NCBI GenBank assembly: GCA_035602605.1 | Contig: DATNLZ010000068.1 | Span: forward strand, 112,151 to 176,150 | Direction of reading: 5' to 3' | Origin: DASQHY01 sp035602605 | Lineage (GTDB): Bacteria > Acidobacteriota > Terriglobia > Acidiferrales > UBA7541 | Length of the DNA stretch: 64,000 bases | Part shown: positions 18,383 through 25,733 of the stretch, piece by piece | Position numbering within the stretch: position 1 is the first letter of the stretch | Layout of the letters: every line of letters starts with the position of its first letter | Translations under genes and position numbers: made by a program | The notes under the pieces: model-generated | Told to the model about the DNA's origin: nothing | Databases searched by the model: none | Seen by the model: the letters and a program-made list of their open reading frames with translations, nothing else

Positions 18383-18934
18383 ATGCGCACCTTGCCCGAT
18401 TTCCTGCGTCGCGGAATGAAGCTGATAATCGTCGGATGCAATCCCGGCGAACAATCGGTGCGCGTCGGCCATTACTACGCCGGCCGCGACAACCAGTTTT
18501 GGCCGCTGCTCTATGAATCCGGCGTGATTCCTGAGCCCCTCGAATATCGCGATGATAAGCGCGTCATCGAATTTGGCATCGGCCTAACCGATCTTGTCAA
18601 GCGCCCTACGCGCACCATCGAAGAGCTCGAACGCCAGGAGTTTGCTGAAGGACGCATTCTGCTCTCGCAAAAACTGGAAGAGTTTACGCCGGCCATTGTT
18701 GCCTTTCATGGCAAGGTGGTCTTTGAAAAGTTTGCACAGCGCCCCTGTAAATTGGGTTTGCAAAAAGACTCGCTCTACGGAGCGACAGTCTTTGTGCTGC
18801 CTGCAGCGGATGGCAAGGGTGTTAGGGCAGAGGACCAGGGCGGTAAGACCGCACGCACCAGCAGCAAGGCCGGTGGAACAAACTTGCGATATTTTCGCCA
18901 GCTGGCGCGCTTCATGAAAGGCGCGAAACGATAG
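18383..18934 (+). CDS. mug: Mug/TDG-like mismatch-specific uracil/thymine glycosylase
   Basis: A 183-residue member of the uracil-DNA glycosylase superfamily, Mug branch. The N-terminal motif IIVGCNPGEQSVRVG carries the active-site asparagine of GxNPG, followed by the aromatic GRDNQFWPLLYESGV and GIGLTDLVKRPT as in E. coli Mug. The second motif (normally NPSG or SPSG after VLP) is altered to VLPAADGKG, followed by an extra charged stretch (about 140-165). Activity may therefore differ. It abuts the aldehyde dehydrogenase gene with no gap, an odd place for a repair gene, and is probably co-transcribed with the catabolic genes. Confidence 0.8.
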   Translation: MRTLPDFLRRGMKLIIVGCNPGEQSVRVGHYYAGRDNQFWPLLYESGVIPEPLEYRDDKRVIEFGIGLTDLVKRPTRTIEELERQEFAEGRILLSQKLEEFTPAIVAFHGKVVFEKFAQRPCKLGLQKDSLYGATVFVLPAADGKGVRAEDQGGKTARTSSKAGGTNLRYFRQLARFMKGAKR

Positions 18935-18979
18935 TGTCACCGGTCTGGCGCTTCACCTTTTTAAGAGGAAGGAAATTGC

Positions 18980-19795
18980 ATGGCTGATGCTGCACAAACT
19001 GCCCCTGCGAACAAACTGGTCCTGACAACTCGCCAAAACGGTGTCGCGACTCTGACATTGAACCGCCCGGAGCGCTTGAACGCACTGAACGCGGAATTAG
19101 GCGTTGCGTTGAGCGAGGCACTCGAGCAGGTCGCTGCGGATGAAGAAATTCGCGTGGTCGTGGTCACCGGTAGGGGCAGGGCGTTTTGTGCTGGCGGCGA
19201 TCTTTCCACGATTCGTTCCTCGCGAGATCGTGGCGCTACGGCCGAGCTCGAACCCTTGCTGCGCGCCGGGCAGAAAATGGTGATGACCATGCGCACCATG
19301 CGCCAGCCGGTGATTGCTGCGGTGAATGGAGCGGCTGCCGGCGGAGGGATGAATGTCGCTCTGGCCGCGGATATTCGCATTGCGGCTCACGATGCTCTTT
19401 TTGCCCAGAGCTTCGTCAAGATCGGCCTGTTCCCCGACTACGGAGGCACCTTTCTTCTGCCTCGCTTAGTGGGTGAAGCGCGTGCTGCCGAAATGTTTTA
19501 TACCGGAAATCTGATCGACGCACAGACTGCGCTGCGTCTGGGCATCGTAAATCGTGTGGTGCCCGCGGCACAACTTGCCGATGAAGCGCGCGCTCTCGCC
19601 GAACAAATTGCCGGAGGACCTCCGCTGGCGATCCGTGCCGTAAAACAGGTTTTGTTTGCCGCAGACCGCGAGGAGCTTTCGCGAGCGTTGGAGCGTGAAG
19701 TCCGCACGCAAATCGAGTGCTTTCACTCGGAGGATTGCAGCGAGGGTCTGCGGGCCTTCTTTGAGAAGCGCGTCCCGCAATTTCGAGGTCGCTGA
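18980..19795 (+). CDS. PaaG-like enoyl-CoA isomerase/hydratase
   Basis: A 271-residue crotonase-family protein. The first hydratase glutamate is replaced (GGGMNVALAAD) and the second is absent (FVKIGLFPDYGGTFLLPR). The Asp in FPDYGG sits where PaaG, the phenylacetate-pathway isomerase, has its catalytic aspartate. An isomerase role on an unsaturated or epoxide-derived CoA ester is therefore more likely than hydration. A ribosome-binding site GAGGAAGG precedes the ATG. It lies between the Mug gene and the di-iron oxygenase gene, fitting a ring-cleavage route that works on CoA esters. Confidence 0.82.
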   Translation: MADAAQTAPANKLVLTTRQNGVATLTLNRPERLNALNAELGVALSEALEQVAADEEIRVVVVTGRGRAFCAGGDLSTIRSSRDRGATAELEPLLRAGQKMVMTMRTMRQPVIAAVNGAAAGGGMNVALAADIRIAAHDALFAQSFVKIGLFPDYGGTFLLPRLVGEARAAEMFYTGNLIDAQTALRLGIVNRVVPAAQLADEARALAEQIAGGPPLAIRAVKQVLFAADREELSRALEREVRTQIECFHSEDCSEGLRAFFEKRVPQFRGR

Positions 19796-19862
19796 TCGCG
19801 ATACTTTTTTGAGTTTTTTCGTGGCGCAAGCCCGGATCTTTATTTTATAAGGAGCTGCACTC

Positions 19863-20981
19863 ATGCCCGCAACACGCATCGCAACGTTTGACGATTGGGT
19901 TGATCTATTTCGCGTTTGGCAAAAAGACATCGGCGTTGATTATCCCGAAATTACAAATTATCAATTTGAGGCGAAATTCGGACCCACGCGCTCCAATGAG
20001 ATCGAGTTCGGCGCGTACAAGGGCCGTTCTAAATGGGAGAAGGTAATTCAGATACCCGACCAGCGTATGCGCGATGCGCTGATGAACCTGATCGTTTACC
20101 AAGGCGATACCGAGTTCGCTTCTGTCGAACAGCAGCGCCGTCTTTTTGAAAATTCTCCTTCCGAACACGACCGCCAATCACTCTGTCGGGTGGTCACCGA
20201 AGAGATGCGCCATGGCTGGCAAATGTGTCATCTGCTGATCAACCATTTCGGCTACACCGGTCGCGTAGAGGCGCAGAAAATGCTCGAGCGACGCGCCTTC
20301 GATCAAAAGCGTTTGCTAGGCGCGTTCAACCAGGATGTGAACAACTGGCTCGATTTTTTCACTTACACCGATTTCGTCGATCGCGACGGCAAGTTCCAGC
20401 TCACGATGCTGAGCTATTCCGGCTTCGCCCCGCTTGCGCAGTCCATGATTCCAATGCTCAAGGAAGAGTCCTTCCACCTCGGTACCGGCCAGGACGGTCT
20501 GAAGCGTATTGTCAAAGCCGCTGTGATTCCATCCAACATCATTCAAAAATTCGTCAACAAGTGGGTTCCCGTGAGTCTCGACCTTTTTGGCGTCGATCGC
20601 TCCAGCTCCGCTCACTGGTTTTATGTTTGGGGACTAAAGGGGCGCTACGATGAGCCGCAGGCCAAAGAACAAGCTAATCTCGAGCGAATGAACGAACACA
20701 GCCGCGAGCTTTACCACCTCGAGTGCAAAAAGCTCATCGCCCAGATCAATAAGAATGTTCCCGCTGGCCAGTCCCCGCTCTATTTACCCGACATTAAATT
20801 CAATCGCTATATCGGTGAGTTTGCCAGCCAGCCTTACAGCGTTGGGGGAGCGCTACTTGGCGAGCGCGAATATCAAGAGCATCTTCGCGAGATGCTGCCG
20901 CAGCCCGAAGACGTTGCGCTCGTAAATGAAATCCAGGCGGTTGAGCCAAAGTGGATAGCCCTCAAAGGATCGATTCAGTAG
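19863..20981 (+). CDS. BoxB/PaaA-like di-iron ring epoxidase (aryl-CoA oxygenase)
   Basis: A 372-residue protein of the PaaA/BoxB di-iron superfamily. It keeps the iron ligands in order: Glu84 in YQGDTEFASVEQQ, the Glu113/Glu114...His117 helix TEEMRHGW, an Asp near 170 in TYTDFVDRDGKFQL, and Glu202...His205 in KEESFHLG. The QGDTExASVEQQR and DRDGKFQL blocks look closer to BoxB (benzoyl-CoA 2,3-epoxidase) than to PaaA, but at 372 residues it is longer than PaaA (about 310) and shorter than BoxB (about 470). It may be its own subfamily. It would need a reductase partner (BoxA or PaaE), which is not in the window. The ribosome-binding site is AAGGAG. Confidence 0.82.
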   Translation: MPATRIATFDDWVDLFRVWQKDIGVDYPEITNYQFEAKFGPTRSNEIEFGAYKGRSKWEKVIQIPDQRMRDALMNLIVYQGDTEFASVEQQRRLFENSPSEHDRQSLCRVVTEEMRHGWQMCHLLINHFGYTGRVEAQKMLERRAFDQKRLLGAFNQDVNNWLDFFTYTDFVDRDGKFQLTMLSYSGFAPLAQSMIPMLKEESFHLGTGQDGLKRIVKAAVIPSNIIQKFVNKWVPVSLDLFGVDRSSSAHWFYVWGLKGRYDEPQAKEQANLERMNEHSRELYHLECKKLIAQINKNVPAGQSPLYLPDIKFNRYIGEFASQPYSVGGALLGEREYQEHLREMLPQPEDVALVNEIQAVEPKWIALKGSIQ

Positions 20982-21014
20982 CCGAACGATACTGGTTGCT
21001 CGTTCGCGAAGGCT

Positions 21015-21341
21015 ATGGTGGAAGATTTAGAAATTCATCCCGGGGACCTGAGACAGCGACTCGACCGCGGCGAGAGGATCTTGCTCATCGACGTGCGCGA
21101 ACCATGGGAACATGCGCTCTGTCGCCTCCCAGGGGCAAAACTGATTCCTCTTGGCTCGCTGGCTTCTAATGTTGCGGCACTGCCCGATGCCGGTCCGGTC
21201 ATCTGCTACTGCCATCACGGTATGCGCAGTCTCGATGCAGCGGCGTGGCTCCGCGGACAGGGCATTGCAGGAGCGAAGTCACTTGCTGGCGGAATCGATC
21301 GTTGGTCGCTTGAAATGGACCCGAGCATCGCACGCTATTGA
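21015..21341 (+). CDS. Rhodanese-domain sulfurtransferase
   Basis: A 108-residue single-domain rhodanese. The active-site loop is CYCHHGMRS, with catalytic Cys in the C-x-x-G-x-R-S pattern; the N-terminal part has LLIDVREPWEHALCRLPGA, the CH2A motif. It would carry a persulfide on cysteine and pass sulfur (or possibly selenium) to an acceptor. It begins 33 bases after the oxygenase gene and is followed by the probable selenoprotein gene, an interesting neighbour because rhodanese-type persulfides can take part in selenium delivery; that link is speculative. Confidence 0.88.
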   Translation: MVEDLEIHPGDLRQRLDRGERILLIDVREPWEHALCRLPGAKLIPLGSLASNVAALPDAGPVICYCHHGMRSLDAAAWLRGQGIAGAKSLAGGIDRWSLEMDPSIARY

Positions 21342-21421
21342 GGGGCGGCGATTCGCGCGCGTCTTAGCCCTATTAGGAAACTAGCGGGTCGCGCCGACGT
21401 GACCGCCAGGAGCAAGCATCT

Positions 21422-21775
21422 GTGGCCAAGGTAAAAATCCGTTTCTTGCACAAGCCCACATGAACCTCGTGCCGCAATGCAAGAGGTCTCTTGCAAAAGG
21501 TAGGCGCCGAGCTAGATCTTCGCGATCTCGCCAGGGACAAACTCACAGTCGAAGAGCTAGATAATCTGATAGGAGATCGCGACTACAAATTGTTTCTCAA
21601 TTCGCGCAATGAGCTCTATCGCGAGCGCAACATGAAAACGAATCCGCCCTCGCGCGCCGAAGCACTCCAACTTATGGCCACAGAACCCAATCTTATTCGA
21701 CGGCCAGTCGTAATTCGCGGCACTCAGATCGTCCTCGGATACGACGAAGAAGCACTAAAGAAGATCGCCAAATAA
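21422..21775 (+). CDS. ArsC/Spx-like selenoprotein (in-frame UGA at the active site)
   Basis: Read from GTG at 21422, with AGGAG at 21408-21412, the frame gives VAKVKIRFLHKPT, then TGA (21461-21463), then TSCRNARGLLQKVGAELD and on to a TAA at 21775. With the TGA read as selenocysteine the product has 117 residues, the normal ArsC/Spx length, and its active site is U-T-S-C in place of C-x-x-C. The C-terminal half carries the ArsC family motif EPNLIRRPVVIRG and a terminal VLGYDEE. A SECIS-type hairpin follows the TGA. A shorter start (TTG at 21491) would delete the active-site strand and leave half a domain. Likely a thiol/selenol reductase; the substrate (arsenate or a protein disulfide) is unknown. 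Sec insertion genes are not in the window. Confidence 0.85.
21478..21495 (+). promoter_or_regulatory. Bacterial SECIS hairpin
   Basis: TGCAAGAGGTCTCTTGCA folds as seven perfect base pairs (TGCAAGA with TCTTGCA) closing a GGTC loop. In RNA the tip reads AGGUCU, the same as the apical loop of the E. coli fdhF SECIS bound by SelB. The hairpin starts 14 bases after the TGA and the loop 21 bases after it, inside the spacing accepted for bacterial SECIS elements. A lower stem between GTGCC (21469-21473) and GGCGC (21503-21507) is also possible. Confidence 0.85.
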
Positions 21776-21861
21776 GTTGATTGCCGCATTCGATCATCGG
21801 GTCTGAGTCCGCGGGCAAATTCTGGTTCAGGTAGAGGCGAAGTTCAAGAAGGAATGCGATC

Positions 21862-22380
21862 GTGAATAGCAAGGAATTTATCCAACTCCAGGTGAATGGT
21901 GAGACCCGCGATCTTGCCGTGCCTCCCGCAAAACTGCTCTTGGACGTGTTACGTGAAGACCTTGGCCTCACCGGAGCTAAGCGTGCCTGCGATGATTCGA
22001 GCTGCGGCGCGTGTGCTGTGCTTGTCGACGGCGTCCCGATACTTTCCTGCGTAGCCATTGCATCCTGCTATCAGGACAGCGAAATTTTGACCGTCGAGGG
22101 CATCGCTCCGCCTGGCGAGCTCACGCCGGTACAAGAAAGCTACGCCGCCGCTGGCGGCTCGCAATGTGGCTTCTGCACCCCTGGCTTCATGATTTCCATC
22201 AAAGCTTTGCTCGATCGTAACCCTCATCCCACCGACGAAGAAATCCGTATGGCTCTCTCGTCCAACTTCTGCCGCTGCACCGGCTACATGCAAATCTATG
22301 AATCGGTTCGGCTGGCCATCGTGCGCAGCAGCTGCCCCCCAGCGTCCGCGGTTGCCACACTCTCGCGCGTGGAACGCTAA
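21862..22380 (+). CDS. hcrC: 4-hydroxybenzoyl-CoA reductase-type [2Fe-2S] subunit (HcrC-like)
   Basis: A 172-residue iron-sulfur subunit of the xanthine oxidase family. The plant-type cluster uses Cys43, Cys48, Cys51 and Cys63; the second [2Fe-2S] cluster uses Cys102, Cys105, Cys137 and Cys139 (QCGFCTPGF and FCRCTGYMQ). It carries electrons between the FAD/[4Fe-4S] subunit and the molybdenum subunit. Start is GTG at 21862 with AAGAAGGAA ahead. It is the first of three subunit genes spaced 3 bases and -4 bases apart. The substrate assignment rests on the FAD subunit, described separately. Confidence 0.85.
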   Translation: MNSKEFIQLQVNGETRDLAVPPAKLLLDVLREDLGLTGAKRACDDSSCGACAVLVDGVPILSCVAIASCYQDSEILTVEGIAPPGELTPVQESYAAAGGSQCGFCTPGFMISIKALLDRNPHPTDEEIRMALSSNFCRCTGYMQIYESVRLAIVRSSCPPASAVATLSRVER

Positions 22381-22383
22381 GCC

Positions 22384-24708
22384 ATGGCGCGATTTTCAGT
22401 CATCGGAAAATCCCTCGCCATGGTCGACTCGTCTTCCAAAGTGACCGGCCTTGGCCGGTACACCAATGACCTATCCGTTCCCGGCATGCTCGTGGGAAAA
22501 ATTCTTCACTCCCCGCACGCCCACGCGCGTATTCGCTCGATTGATACTTCCCGTGCCGAGGCACTTCCCGAAGTGAAATTCGTTGTGACCGGCAAGGACG
22601 CGCCGAATCCATTCGGAATTCTTCCCATCGGCCACGATGAACGCGCACTAGCTCTCGACAAGGTGCGGTTCATTGGCGATAACGTTGCTGCCGTTGCGGC
22701 GACCACCGAAGAAGCAGCGGAACGCGCCCTCGATCTAATACACGTAGACTACGAAATTCTACCTGCCTGGTTTGATCCGGTTGAGTCAATGCAAAGCGCC
22801 TCAAACTGGCTTCACGCCGACCGCCCGTATAACATCGAAAAAGAATATCACCACGTTTTCGGCGATCCGGACCAAGCGTTTCGCCAATCCACGTTTGTTC
22901 GCGAAGAGACTTATCGCGCCGCTGAAGTCAATCACGCCGCGATGGAGCCCAACGCCACACTGGCCATTTACGAGCCCGACGGCCGCGTCACCGTTCATTC
23001 GTCAACGCAGGTTCCTTACTATCTCCAGCGCACTATCGCGGAAGTTTGCGAGCTGCCCATGAGCCAGGTTCGCGTAGTGAAGCCGCTGGTTGGCGGTGGT
23101 TTCGGAGCCAAGAGCGAGCCCATTTCGCTCGAAATTATCGCTCCGCTACTGGCCATCAAAGCAAAACGCCCGGTCAAAATTCTCTTCACTCGCGAAGAAG
23201 TGTTTCTCGCCCATCGCGGCCGCCCGATTACTATTGTCGAATTGAAGGTCGGTATAACCAAGGAAGGTAAACTTAACGCAGTCGCTGCGCGCGTCATTCA
23301 GGATGGCGGGGCTTTTTGCGGATATGGCCCGGTGACCGTTCTTTATTCCGGCGCGTTGCTCGGCGCAATCTACGATATTCCCAACGTGCGTTACGACGGC
23401 TTCCGCGTGCTCACGAATAAGCCCGCCTGCGGAGCCATGCGCGGCCATGGCACTGTGAATGTTCGTTTCGCATTTGAATCTATGCTCGACGCGCTCGCGC
23501 GTGATGCCGGCATCGATCCTGTGGAGTTACGCCGCCGCAACATGCTCGCTGCGCCCTGCACTACCGTGAATGGCCTTCGGGTAACCAGCTACGGCCTCCC
23601 GGAGTGCATCGAAAAGGTTACCGCACAATCTGGATGGAGCGAAAAAAAAGGGAAGCTGCCTTTTGGCCGCGGCATTGGCATGGCCTGCAGTCACTATGTC
23701 AGTGGTGCTGCCAACCCGATCATTCGCTCCAACATGCCGCACACAACAGTGAACATCAAAATTGACCGAGACGCCGCTGTGACCATCTACTCGGGTGCAT
23801 CCGAAATCGGCCAGGGCTCAGATACCATGCACGTGCAAATCGCCGCCGAGGTTCTCGGCGTTAGTCCCGCTCGTATCCGGCTGGTCGCCGCAGACACCGA
23901 GCTGACTCCGGTGGACTTGGGCAGTTACTCCAGTCGCGTCACGTTCATGGCCGGCAATGCCTGCCTAGCCGCAGCAACAAATATGCGCCATCAAATTTTT
24001 GCTGCGGTTGCCCTTACATTTGGCTGTGACCCTGCGCGCCTCGAAGCTCGCGATGATTTTATTTTTTCACAGGACGACTCGCGCGCGCGCCTCAGCTTCG
24101 ATCAAGCCATCGTTCTGGCCATCACCGCCAATCACCATGGCGGTCTCGTCGCACAGGGCTCTTACACGCCGCCCGAAGAGGCTCGCGGCGGCAAGCACAA
24201 AGGCGCCGGAGTTGGACCATCCCCCAGCTACAGCTACAGCGCGCAGGTTGCCGAAGTTTCTGTGGACACCGAAACCGGGCAGGTTCTCGTCGAGCGCATC
24301 GTTGCTGCGCACGATTGCGGCCGCGCACTGAATCCAGTCACCGTTGACGGCCAAATCATAGGCTCGGTTTACATGGGCTTGGGTCAGGCTATGCAGGAAG
24401 AGATGATCTGGAACCACGGCCGCTTGATGAATCCTTCCTTTCTCGAATATCGGATTCCCTCAACCCTGGAAACGCCGCCAATCGAATCCATCATTGTCGA
24501 GAGCGAAGACCCCGAAGGCCCGTTCGGCGCAAAAGAAGCTGGCGAGGGCTCCCTGGCCGCCACGATTCCCGCTGTCGCTAACGCGATTTTCGATGCTGTC
24601 GGTGTGCGCATCACTACACTTCCTCTTTCTGCCGAGAAGATTCTTGCGGCTATCCGCGAACAAGAAAAGATCGAGCGCGGAGTCGGACAAAAAAGCGGTG
24701 CGCGATGA
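22384..24708 (+). CDS. hcrA: 4-hydroxybenzoyl-CoA reductase-type molybdenum subunit (HcrA-like)
   Basis: A 774-residue molybdopterin-binding subunit of the xanthine dehydrogenase family. Visible blocks include KVTGLGRYTNDLSVPGML, PLVGGGFGAKSE (Mo-cofactor loop), CGAMRGHGTVNVRFAFES, and the C-terminal EAGEGSLAATIPAVANAI with the catalytic glutamate. It holds Mo with the pyranopterin cytosine dinucleotide in this family. In 4-hydroxybenzoyl-CoA reductase this subunit removes the para hydroxyl to give benzoyl-CoA. Isoquinoline, CO and aldehyde dehydrogenases share the fold; the extra iron-sulfur loop of the neighbouring subunit favours the aryl-CoA reductase. Confidence 0.83.
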   Translation: MARFSVIGKSLAMVDSSSKVTGLGRYTNDLSVPGMLVGKILHSPHAHARIRSIDTSRAEALPEVKFVVTGKDAPNPFGILPIGHDERALALDKVRFIGDNVAAVAATTEEAAERALDLIHVDYEILPAWFDPVESMQSASNWLHADRPYNIEKEYHHVFGDPDQAFRQSTFVREETYRAAEVNHAAMEPNATLAIYEPDGRVTVHSSTQVPYYLQRTIAEVCELPMSQVRVVKPLVGGGFGAKSEPISLEIIAPLLAIKAKRPVKILFTREEVFLAHRGRPITIVELKVGITKEGKLNAVAARVIQDGGAFCGYGPVTVLYSGALLGAIYDIPNVRYDGFRVLTNKPACGAMRGHGTVNVRFAFESMLDALARDAGIDPVELRRRNMLAAPCTTVNGLRVTSYGLPECIEKVTAQSGWSEKKGKLPFGRGIGMACSHYVSGAANPIIRSNMPHTTVNIKIDRDAAVTIYSGASEIGQGSDTMHVQIAAEVLGVSPARIRLVAADTELTPVDLGSYSSRVTFMAGNACLAAATNMRHQIFAAVALTFGCDPARLEARDDFIFSQDDSRARLSFDQAIVLAITANHHGGLVAQGSYTPPEEARGGKHKGAGVGPSPSYSYSAQVAEVSVDTETGQVLVERIVAAHDCGRALNPVTVDGQIIGSVYMGLGQAMQEEMIWNHGRLMNPSFLEYRIPSTLETPPIESIIVESEDPEGPFGAKEAGEGSLAATIPAVANAIFDAVGVRITTLPLSAEKILAAIREQEKIERGVGQKSGAR

Positions 24709-25724
24709 GTATGTCGGCTGGATCAGTAGCGCGCCCCAAAACGGTGGAAGAAGCTGTGCGTATTTTGGCCGGCCACGGTCCTGACGCGATGGTCATTGCC
24801 GGCGGTACCGACGTGGTTCCCAATCTGCAAATGAAGCTTTTTTCGCCGGGCCTTCTCGTGGACATCAAGCGTATCGCGTCATTGCGCGGTATGCACGTAA
24901 ATGCCGCGGGCGAGCTGCGCATCGGAGCTCTCACTACCTTGACCGAAGTTGCGAATTCGCCGCTGGTTCGGCAAAACTATTCTGTCGTTGCGCAAGCGGT
25001 CGCGACCGTTGCTGGACCTCTGCAGCGCAACATGGGAACCATCGGCGGCAACTTGTGTCTAGAAACGCGCTGCCGTTGGTACAACCAGTCTGCTTTCTGG
25101 CGTAAATCTCTGGGTGGGTGCCTCAAAAAGGACGGACCTATTTGCCACGTCGCCCCAGGGGGCAAGCGCTGTTGGGCCGCTTGGTCCGGCGACTCGGCCC
25201 CGGCATTTCTGACCCTCGGCGCGGAAATTGAACTTTCCGGTCCGCAAGGCGTTCGCCGGATACCTCTCCAAAGTTTCTATCGAAATGACGGTATCGATCG
25301 CATCGCGCTCGGACGGGACGAACTTCTCACGGCGATACTGGTCCCCCCAGGCAGCGCTGGGCGGCATGGGGCTTATCACAAGTTGCGTATCCGCAATTCC
25401 ATTGATTATCCGCTCGCCGGTGTCGCCATCGCACTAGAGATGGACGCGAACGGAATCTGCCGTGACGCGCGTATTGCCATCACCGCAGTAAATCCCGCGC
25501 CACTTTTGCTGAGTCAGGCGAGCGAGTGGCTGGTCGGTAAGAAATATTCGCACGAGCTTGCCGAACGTGTCGCGCATGCCGCGATTCAAACTGGAAAGCC
25601 GCTCACCACTTCGGCCTCCACTCCCGTTTATCGCCGTGATATGCTGCGCCTGTTTACCCGCCGTGCCCTCGAACAAGTGTGGAAGGCTCGGACAAATTCA
25701 CCATTAAACTCGCTTGCTGATTAG
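24705..25724 (+). CDS. hcrB: 4-hydroxybenzoyl-CoA reductase-type FAD subunit with [4Fe-4S] loop (HcrB-like)
   Basis: A 339-residue FAD subunit. FAD is bound by AGGTDVVPN and GTIGGNLCL. A loop of about 40 residues interrupts the FAD domain and holds Cys123, Cys139, Cys147 and Cys156. The spacing 16-8-9 equals that of the [4Fe-4S] ligands Cys122/138/146/155 known for Thauera aromatica HcrB, and the surrounding text (TRCRWYNQS, GGCLKK, ICHV, RCWAAWSGDSAPA) fits. This loop is the hallmark of 4-hydroxybenzoyl-CoA reductase, which runs the xanthine-oxidase reaction in the reductive direction using low-potential electrons. The gene overlaps hcrA by four bases (ATGA). Confidence 0.88.
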   Translation: MSMSAGSVARPKTVEEAVRILAGHGPDAMVIAGGTDVVPNLQMKLFSPGLLVDIKRIASLRGMHVNAAGELRIGALTTLTEVANSPLVRQNYSVVAQAVATVAGPLQRNMGTIGGNLCLETRCRWYNQSAFWRKSLGGCLKKDGPICHVAPGGKRCWAAWSGDSAPAFLTLGAEIELSGPQGVRRIPLQSFYRNDGIDRIALGRDELLTAILVPPGSAGRHGAYHKLRIRNSIDYPLAGVAIALEMDANGICRDARIAITAVNPAPLLLSQASEWLVGKKYSHELAERVAHAAIQTGKPLTTSASTPVYRRDMLRLFTRRALEQVWKARTNSPLNSLAD

Positions 25725-25733
25725 GACCCCTTG

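Noticed and set aside
17912..18472. Minus-strand open frame of 186 codons opposite the aldehyde dehydrogenase and Mug genes
   Set aside because: Antisense shadow crossing two well-supported genes; no recognised domain.
21491..21775. Short ArsC-like gene starting at TTG 21491
   Set aside because: This start lies inside the SECIS hairpin, has no ribosome-binding site, and would remove the active-site strand. The longer Sec-containing reading explains everything better.
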